Positions 59,474-64,000 of a stretch of 64,000 nt of DNA are shown here, piece after piece. Position numbers and translations under genes: made by a program. The first letter of the stretch is position 1; each line of letters opens with the position of its first letter. Under the pieces are notes generated by a model. It searched no databases and was not told the origin of the DNA. It worked only from the letters and a program-made list of their open reading frames with translations. Source of the stretch: UBA940 sp031547885 (lineage in GTDB: Bacteria > Bacteroidota > Bacteroidia > Bacteroidales > Rikenellaceae); contig JAVBRO010000006.1 in NCBI GenBank assembly GCA_031547885.1, forward strand, positions 1 through 64,000, given 5' to 3'.

Positions 59474-60772
59474 ATGACGATACCCCGAATGGAAGAGATA
59501 CAGGATAAAACGCCCGAGGAAAAAGTTTACGACCTCGTTGTGATAGGCGGCGGCGCGGCCGGACTGATGGCTGCAGGAACGGCCGCGCGCGACGGAAAGT
59601 CGGTGCTGCTCATCGAGAAGATGGAAAAGACGGCACGAAAAATAAACATTACGGGTAAAGGACGGTGTAATCTGACCAACAAGTGCGAACCCGAAGAGTT
59701 CCTCGCGAAAGTGCGGGCGAACGCCGATTTTTTCGCTCCGTCGCTCCGGTTCTTCGGCATCAACGCGACGTGCAGTTTCTTCCAGAAACAGGGCGTTAAA
59801 CTCGATGTCGAACAGGGCCAGCGCGTTTTCCCGAAGAGCGGCAAGGCCTACGAGATATCCGACGCGCTGCGTTGGTGGTGTCACGACAACGGCGTGGTGG
59901 TGATGCTCAATACCAAAGTTGAAGAAATTCTGGCCGCCGGGGGGCGCGTCTACGGCGTCACGTACACCAACAAGCGCGGTTTCCGCCGCAAAGCCGAGGC
60001 CCGCAACGTGTTGCTGACAACCGGCGGAGCATCATATCCCGCGACCGGGTCGACCGGCGACGGCTACAAACTGGCGCACGCGCTTGGACACCATATAGTT
60101 CCCGTTCGTCCATCACTGGTGGCGCTGAAAAGCACCCATCCTAAGATGGCCGACCTGGACGGACTGAGGCTCAAAAACATAAAAGCGGAGCTCGTCGTGG
60201 ACGGAAAGATCGAGGCGGACGAATTCGGCGAGATCGAGTTTTCGCGCCGGGGCCTGGAAGGGCCGGTCGTCCTGCGAATGAGCCGCACGGCCGTCGACGC
60301 GCTGATCGACGAAAAGCGCGTCGAGGTGCTGTTAGACCTGAAGCCGCCGCTCACCGAAGAAATACTCCGCGGACGCATCGCCCGCGAGAGCGAACAGCTT
60401 CAACCTCAGGCTTTCGCGATCGAACTTCTGCGCAAGATGCTGCCGCGCAACCTCGTCTATTTTGTCGCCGACCAGGCAGGACTCCATCCGAAAACCTTCG
60501 TGAGCCGCCTGACGGACGATGAAATCGGGCGCATTATAGCCGCCATGAAGCGCATCGTGTTCCCTGTGTCGGATTACGGCCCTTTCGAAGAGGCCGTGGT
60601 GACGGCCGGAGGTGTCGACGTGGCGGAAGTCGATGCCGAAACCCTGCAGTCGAAACTGGTCAAAGGGCTTTATTTCGCGGGCGAGGTGCTCGACCTCGAC
60701 GCCGACACGGGCGGCTACAACCTGCAGATCGCCTTCTCGACCGGACGGCTGGCGTCTCAGTTGAAAAAGTGA
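59474..60772 (+). CDS. HI0933/YhiN-family FAD-dependent oxidoreductase
   Basis: A 432-residue flavoprotein. The dinucleotide-binding loop VIGGGAAGLMAAGTAA near residue 25, the GKGRCNLTN motif near 65, and the C-terminal GGVDVAEVDAETLQSKLVKG plus FAGEVLDLDADTGGYNLQIA are the marks of the HI0933 (BaiN-like) family, whose physiological reaction is mostly undetermined. ATG 59474 gives MTIPRMEEIQ; ATG 59489 is equally possible and leaves a longer leader from the -7 box at 59458. The gene is alone, ahead of a repeat copy. Confidence 0.92.
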   Translation: MTIPRMEEIQDKTPEEKVYDLVVIGGGAAGLMAAGTAARDGKSVLLIEKMEKTARKINITGKGRCNLTNKCEPEEFLAKVRANADFFAPSLRFFGINATCSFFQKQGVKLDVEQGQRVFPKSGKAYEISDALRWWCHDNGVVVMLNTKVEEILAAGGRVYGVTYTNKRGFRRKAEARNVLLTTGGASYPATGSTGDGYKLAHALGHHIVPVRPSLVALKSTHPKMADLDGLRLKNIKAELVVDGKIEADEFGEIEFSRRGLEGPVVLRMSRTAVDALIDEKRVEVLLDLKPPLTEEILRGRIARESEQLQPQAFAIELLRKMLPRNLVYFVADQAGLHPKTFVSRLTDDEIGRIIAAMKRIVFPVSDYGPFEEAVVTAGGVDVAEVDAETLQSKLVKGLYFAGEVLDLDADTGGYNLQIAFSTGRLASQLKK

Positions 60773-60787
60773 AGAGCGCCAAGAAAT

Positions 60788-60968
60788 GTCATTCCGAGCG
60801 AGTGCGATGTAATACCTTTACCCGAAATGAGAGGTGCTATCGCACGACGAGGAAACTACAACATAATTTACATGGCCAAAGCGGACTCAATACAAGGTAG
60901 ATCCCTCGTCGGCAGATAGAAACTCTTACTCAAAGTCATCTCATTTGATCTGCCTCGCTCGGGATGAC
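60788..60968. repeat. Nested palindromic intergenic repeat, copy 5 (181 bp)
   Basis: Ends GTCATTCCGAGCGAGTGCG and CTCGCTCGGGATGAC; internal ACGACGAGGAAACTACA and GGTAGATCCCTCGTCGG arms. Confidence 0.88.
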
Positions 60969-61022
60969 ATTTAAGTCGCCGACGCGGAAGAGTGGCAAAA
61001 GCGGATGGATTGAAAAAATAAA

Positions 61023-61553
61023 ATGAAGAAAAAGAGAAACATAAAGGGCAAAATAGCCCGTGCGGCGGTCTATTCGCGGACGCTGGCGCACGTCAGACAC
61101 TATCGCGGCGCGCGGGTGCATTCGCCTTTCGTCTACGGAGTGATTCGCAACGCCATCATGAAGCACACTCCGGAAGACGACCACGCCCTCTTCGACCAAT
61201 TGCGCGGGCGAGGCTTCTCGAAACGGCGCGCGGCTCAGTTGCAGAACCTCTACACATTCCACAGCTACACTTCGGCCCCGTTCGCCGAGAAGGGCGGAGC
61301 GCCGCCTGTGCCCGATGCCGGAACGCTCTGCTTCGTGATGCCGTCGCTCACCGCCGAAGATACGCTCGATCTTGTGGAAAGAGCGGAAGGAACCGGATGC
61401 ACGCTCTGCATCATCTCGCCGTACGACAGCCGCAAACGCCACCGCATGGCGCAGAGGCTCGTCGCGTCGCACCGCCACACCAGCGTCGACAACCGCGGCT
61501 TCCTGCTCCTGTTCTTCAACGAAAGGCTGCCAAAACAGCATTTCAAACTATAA
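61023..61553 (+). CDS. Protein resembling the ends of a SAM-methyltransferase, core missing
   Basis: A 176-residue protein with no signal. Its start (RGARVHSPFVYGVIRNAI) is very like the N-terminus of a Bacteroidota class I methyltransferase group with an HSPF motif, and its end (NRGFLLLFFNERLPKQHFKL) matches their C-terminus, but the glycine-rich SAM-binding motif of the middle is not seen. It therefore looks like a reduced or repurposed relative that no longer binds SAM. I do not assign a function. It is 42 bp upstream of the cobalamin adenosyltransferase gene, same strand. Confidence 0.7.
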   Translation: MKKKRNIKGKIARAAVYSRTLAHVRHYRGARVHSPFVYGVIRNAIMKHTPEDDHALFDQLRGRGFSKRRAAQLQNLYTFHSYTSAPFAEKGGAPPVPDAGTLCFVMPSLTAEDTLDLVERAEGTGCTLCIISPYDSRKRHRMAQRLVASHRHTSVDNRGFLLLFFNERLPKQHFKL

Positions 61554-61595
61554 CCGGATTTTCCGGCAGCATATTTGCATTAACGCGACGACAAT

Positions 61596-62147
61596 ATGAA
61601 AGTGTACACGAAAACAGGCGACAAAGGCGACACTTCACTGATAGGCGGCGAACGTGTGCCCAAATGCGACAAACGTGTCGAGGCCTACGGGACTATTGAC
61701 GAACTGTCGGCCCACCTGGCCATGCTCGGGGACCTGATGCGCGAGAACGGCAATTTCCCGGAGATCACGGAATGGCTCGGGGATATTCAGGGCGACCTGA
61801 TGCAGGTCGAAGCGATGCTGGCTGTCGGCAAGGGGGGAGAAGAGAAGATCGCAAAACTGCCGGAAGTTTCAGTGGCAAGGCTCGAAAGGCAGATCGACCG
61901 GATATCGGAAGGACTCGCCCCTGTTACCGGATTTGTTATCCCCGGCGGGCATCCAATTGTGTCACAGAGTCATATCTGTCGTACCGTGTGCCGCCGCGCC
62001 GAACGGGCAACGGTCGCAATACCGGCCGAATGCACCGTTTCACCTGTGGCGGCGGAGTACCTCAACCGGCTTTCCGACTGGCTTTATGTGGTTGGAAGAA
62101 AGGCTGTTGACATTTTATCGGTGAAAGAACGCTGTTGGACCCCCTGA
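61596..62147 (+). CDS. PduO-type ATP:cob(I)alamin adenosyltransferase
   Basis: A 183-residue enzyme making adenosylcobalamin from cob(I)alamin and ATP. Family marks: N-terminal ATP loop YTKTGDKGDTSLIGGERVPK, KCDKRVEAYGTIDELSAHLA, and the C-terminal FVIPGGHPIVSQSHICRTVC with RRAER. Adenosylcobalamin serves methylmalonyl-CoA mutase in propionate formation, which agrees with the CoA-transferase at 31110. A CATATTTG sequence at 61570-61577 is one base off a -7 box, 18 bp before ATG 61596. Confidence 0.95.
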   Translation: MKVYTKTGDKGDTSLIGGERVPKCDKRVEAYGTIDELSAHLAMLGDLMRENGNFPEITEWLGDIQGDLMQVEAMLAVGKGGEEKIAKLPEVSVARLERQIDRISEGLAPVTGFVIPGGHPIVSQSHICRTVCRRAERATVAIPAECTVSPVAAEYLNRLSDWLYVVGRKAVDILSVKERCWTP

Positions 62148-62174
62148 AATGTTTTGAAATATCATTTTAATTTT

Positions 62175-62182
62175 TATTTTTG
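62175..62182 (+). promoter_or_regulatory. -7 box for the DUF2795-like gene (TATTTTTG)
   Basis: Fits TAnnTTTG, leader of about 60 nt to ATG 62246. Confidence 0.55.
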
Positions 62183-62245
62183 CACTCTGATACGGCGGGG
62201 CATGCCTGCTGAAAATGTGAAAAATAACAAAAAACACGATAAGAA

Positions 62246-62467
62246 ATGTACTGGACGCTTGAATTGGCCTCGAAACTCGAAGACGCTCCGTGGCCGGCGA
62301 CTAAGGAGGAACTGATCGATTACGCCGTCCGTTCAGGCGCTCCGCTCGAGGTGATCGAGAATCTGGAGGAGATAGAGGACGAGGGCGATATCTATGAGAG
62401 CATAGAGGACATCTGGCCCGACTACCCGAGCAAAGACGATTTTTTCTTCAACGAGGAGGAATATTGA
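62246..62467 (+). CDS. Small acidic DUF2795-like protein
   Basis: A 73-residue, strongly acidic protein: MYWTLELASKLEDAPWPATK opens it and EEIEDEGDIYESIEDIWPDY is its core. Tryptophan-proline motifs and the acidic helix match DUF2795. Its function is unknown, but it is a conserved small gene in Bacteroidales. It has its own promoter and a very strong terminator. Confidence 0.85.
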   Translation: MYWTLELASKLEDAPWPATKEELIDYAVRSGAPLEVIENLEEIEDEGDIYESIEDIWPDYPSKDDFFFNEEEY

Positions 62468-62525
62468 TCCAAAAAAATCCATAAAGTCCATAAAATGAAC
62501 GGCTAAACGATTTCTTTACCATTTT

Positions 62526-62566
62526 AACTTAAAGGCCCGCCTGTAAAACAGGCGGGCCTTTAAGTT
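62526..62566. terminator. Terminator with perfect 19-bp stem
   Basis: AACTTAAAGGCCCGCCTGT (62526-62544) pairs with ACAGGCGGGCCTTTAAGTT (62548-62566) around an AAA loop. The T-run is short, but the stem is among the strongest in the window. Confidence 0.85.
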
Positions 62567-62744
62567 AAGCTAAACGGGTAGATTCCCCGGAATTTGTTTC
62601 TATATGCCTAAAATTATTCCGCCTGATGCTTCGCAGCAGAGCTGGAAGCGGTTTATCGATCATAAAAGTCCTATAATAAAAATGCTTCTCTAAACTCCCG
62701 GTATTTTAGCGGGTTAAATATTTTTTATTACAGATTTATTGTTT

Positions 62745-62752
62745 TATATTTG
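62745..62752 (+). promoter_or_regulatory. -7 box (TATATTTG) ahead of the right-edge gene
   Basis: Consensus TAnnTTTG. It lies about 260 bp before ATG 63014; if it drives that gene the leader is long. The 546-bp gap 62468-63013 also holds the terminator, a palindrome at 62769 and no other gene I can support. Confidence 0.5.
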
Positions 62753-62768
62753 TAGAAAAGAGACATTT

Positions 62769-62811
62769 AGAGTCTGTCTAGATTTTATTCAATAAATTTT
62801 AGACAGGCTCT
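62769..62811. repeat. Imperfect palindrome (AGAGTCTGTCTA...)
   Basis: AGAGTCTGTCTAGATTTT and AAATTTTAGACAGGCTCT are inverted copies (16 of 18 positions match) around a seven-base centre. The ends look like those of an insertion sequence or a miniature element, but no transposase is nearby. Confidence 0.6.
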
Positions 62812-63013
62812 TAGCATCAGGCGTAAACAATATTGCAAATACGGACTTGGAGCAGACAGTAGTGAAAACTTAACGGCGCGTCTCTATTGAACGCGGAATA
62901 TTGAAGATTTGAGAAACCGCTTTAAAATCTATCCGTATAATCCGGATCGGTAAGGAAGTATCAGATGTAATGATATCGAACCTCTCTCTCCAAGTCCCTT
63001 TTTTTGAAAAGCT

Positions 63014-64000
63014 ATGTCAGAGCATGCAGGTTTCGCAGCGGTTATCGGCATTCGCCAGAATCTCATCACTCTTCTTCTGAGCGACTTTCCCAAGGAAATC
63101 AAAACATCCGCGTCGGACGACGGTCCGTCGCTCGATTTGTTTTGCGATCCCCCAAAAGCTTATTTCGATAAAAAATTTAAGCGGTCCTTAATCATCCGCC
63201 TGCGTGGCTGGGGTAAGATATCAGTCGACGCTCTTCCGCTAATAGGCAGCATGTCGTGCGAGGCCGAAGTGCATATGACAGTCAATGTCCCGATTAAGAT
63301 TGAGGTCAATGGCAGAAAAGTGGTCATAGGGCTCGATATTCCCAAACTTGAAGTGACCGAGGCGGTGGCCGCGATATTTCAGGGACGAAAAGTGGATGCC
63401 ATACTTAACGAATATCTGAAAACGCCCAAGGCGAGAGGTAAGCTTGCGGATACCATACGCGGCAAAATACCCGAGGATTTTTTAACCCGGCTCGACCACC
63501 TGTACACTCAGGATATCAGTTTCCTTGACCCGTTTGTCAACCACCTTATAAAGAATGGCGGAAGGATCGAGTATTTAACCACATTCAGGGCGTTGGATGG
63601 ATTACTGAATATTGGGATAGACCTGCGCGAGGCGTACGGAAAAAACTCCGCAGGTGAATACAAATACAGAGTGATCACCGACGGCCGGCCTGAGGAATTT
63701 ACGGATATCAACAAGGGTCTGTATATCGCTGCCGGGGTCAATACAGGTGTTATCGCCCCCATGCTCCGGGAGATGCTTTTGGATGGATATAGCAGCGAAT
63801 ATTTTAACATACAAAGTATCCGCAAACTGATAGCAGACAACGGCGCGGAACTGGACAGTTTCGATCTAACTATTCAGACTGGGAGATTGCACGTTGATAT
63901 AAAAGCCGATCACAGCAAGGGGTCTGTTCATATCTGGCTCGACGTTGTCCCGCAGATATTGCAACACACCGAAAGGGTCCTCGAAGACGGGAGATGGAAA
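63014..64000 (+). CDS. Unknown protein, 3' end beyond the window (possible TULIP-like fold)
   Basis: The frame opens at ATG 63014 (MSEHAGFAAVIGIRQNLITL) and stays open for 329 codons to the last base, so the gene is truncated on the right. The content is beta-rich with alternating hydrophobics: KISVDALPLIGSMSCEAEVH, VPIKIEVNGRKVVIGLD, SFDLTIQTGRLHVDIKADHS. The pattern of two long sheet regions suggests the lipid-binding TULIP superfamily (like P47/BPI), but this is a guess from texture, not from a recognised motif. The base composition is lower in GC than most neighbours. A hit in a search with the full-length protein would decide. Confidence 0.6.
   Translation, partial: MSEHAGFAAVIGIRQNLITLLLSDFPKEIKTSASDDGPSLDLFCDPPKAYFDKKFKRSLIIRLRGWGKISVDALPLIGSMSCEAEVHMTVNVPIKIEVNGRKVVIGLDIPKLEVTEAVAAIFQGRKVDAILNEYLKTPKARGKLADTIRGKIPEDFLTRLDHLYTQDISFLDPFVNHLIKNGGRIEYLTTFRALDGLLNIGIDLREAYGKNSAGEYKYRVITDGRPEEFTDINKGLYIAAGVNTGVIAPMLREMLLDGYSSEYFNIQSIRKLIADNGAELDSFDLTIQTGRLHVDIKADHSKGSVHIWLDVVPQILQHTERVLEDGRWK

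Noticed and set aside
1..64000. Defence island, secretion system or biosynthetic gene cluster
   Set aside because: No restriction, toxin-antitoxin, retron, CBASS, secretion or NRPS/PKS genes were recognised anywhere in the window.

Overview
The window reads as a chromosomal segment of a Bacteroidota bacterium, most likely order Bacteroidales, with a moderately GC-rich (Alistipes/Rikenellaceae-like) flavour; genus is inference. Support: more than a dozen genes are preceded by the Bacteroidota sigma-factor -7 box TAnnTTTG, sometimes with a TTTG -33 box about 19-20 bp upstream; Shine-Dalgarno sequences are almost absent; lipoproteins are numerous; and several families are typical of the phylum (long NusB next to DUF1573 and YajC, DUF2723 membrane enzyme, calycin-like and DUF4251 lipoproteins, C10 protease, TonB receptor, succinate-type CoA transferase).

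Layout. 0.2-5 kb: OmpA/TPR lipoprotein, pnp and rpsO, all leftward. 5.2-8.5 kb: rightward operon with ATGA overlaps (NfeD-type membrane protease, ApbE flavinyltransferase, lipid kinase). 8.6-10.8 kb: C10 protease whose signal peptide is cut by an in-frame amber codon, plus an overlapping lipoprotein. 11-13 kb: cold-shock protein, queG and an intact IS1595-family insertion sequence with 8-bp target duplication. 13-20.8 kb: acyl-CoA ligase, PH-domain protein, DUF975 protein, a very large DUF2723 protein, and a TIG/phosphodiester-glycosidase lipoprotein. 20.9-24.3 kb: cysS, a lipoprotein and prfB without the usual frameshift. 24.7-34.4 kb: lipocalin, DUF1080-PHP fusion, radical SAM protein, Ca2+-type P-ATPase, MscS channel, CoA transferase, alpha/beta hydrolase. 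34.4-38.8 kb: ABC-F ATPase with a long structured leader, DUF3298 lipoprotein, leucine-rich-repeat lipoprotein. 38.8-45 kb: leftward DUF4251 lipoprotein, calycin-like lipoprotein and TonB receptor, AraC regulator, VOC protein, tRNA-Lys(CUU), putative regulator. 45.2-52.7 kb: phosphodiesterase, clpA, an AT-rich hypothetical gene, DUF721/small protein/recF, TPR protein and ribH. 52.8-59.4 kb: aminopeptidase P, U32 protein, polyprenyl synthase, lipoprotein, yajC, DUF1573, nusB. 59.5-64 kb: FAD oxidoreductase, methyltransferase-like remnant, cobalamin adenosyltransferase, small acidic protein, and a gene running off the right edge.

Most of the content is housekeeping: RNA decay and translation (pnp, rpsO, cysS, prfB, nusB, queG, tRNA-Lys), proteolysis (clpA, C10, aminopeptidase P, U32), envelope biology (many lipoproteins, YajC, NfeD, TonB receptor, MscS) and fermentation/cofactors (CoA transferase, ribH, cobalamin adenosyltransferase). 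No CRISPR array, phage, defence island or biosynthetic cluster was seen. The least ordinary signals are the amber-interrupted C10 protease, a family of nested-palindrome intergenic repeats (five full copies), a duplicated tRNA 3' end, a structured leader with a mini-ORF ahead of the ABC-F gene, and several genes whose -7 box sits almost on the start codon.
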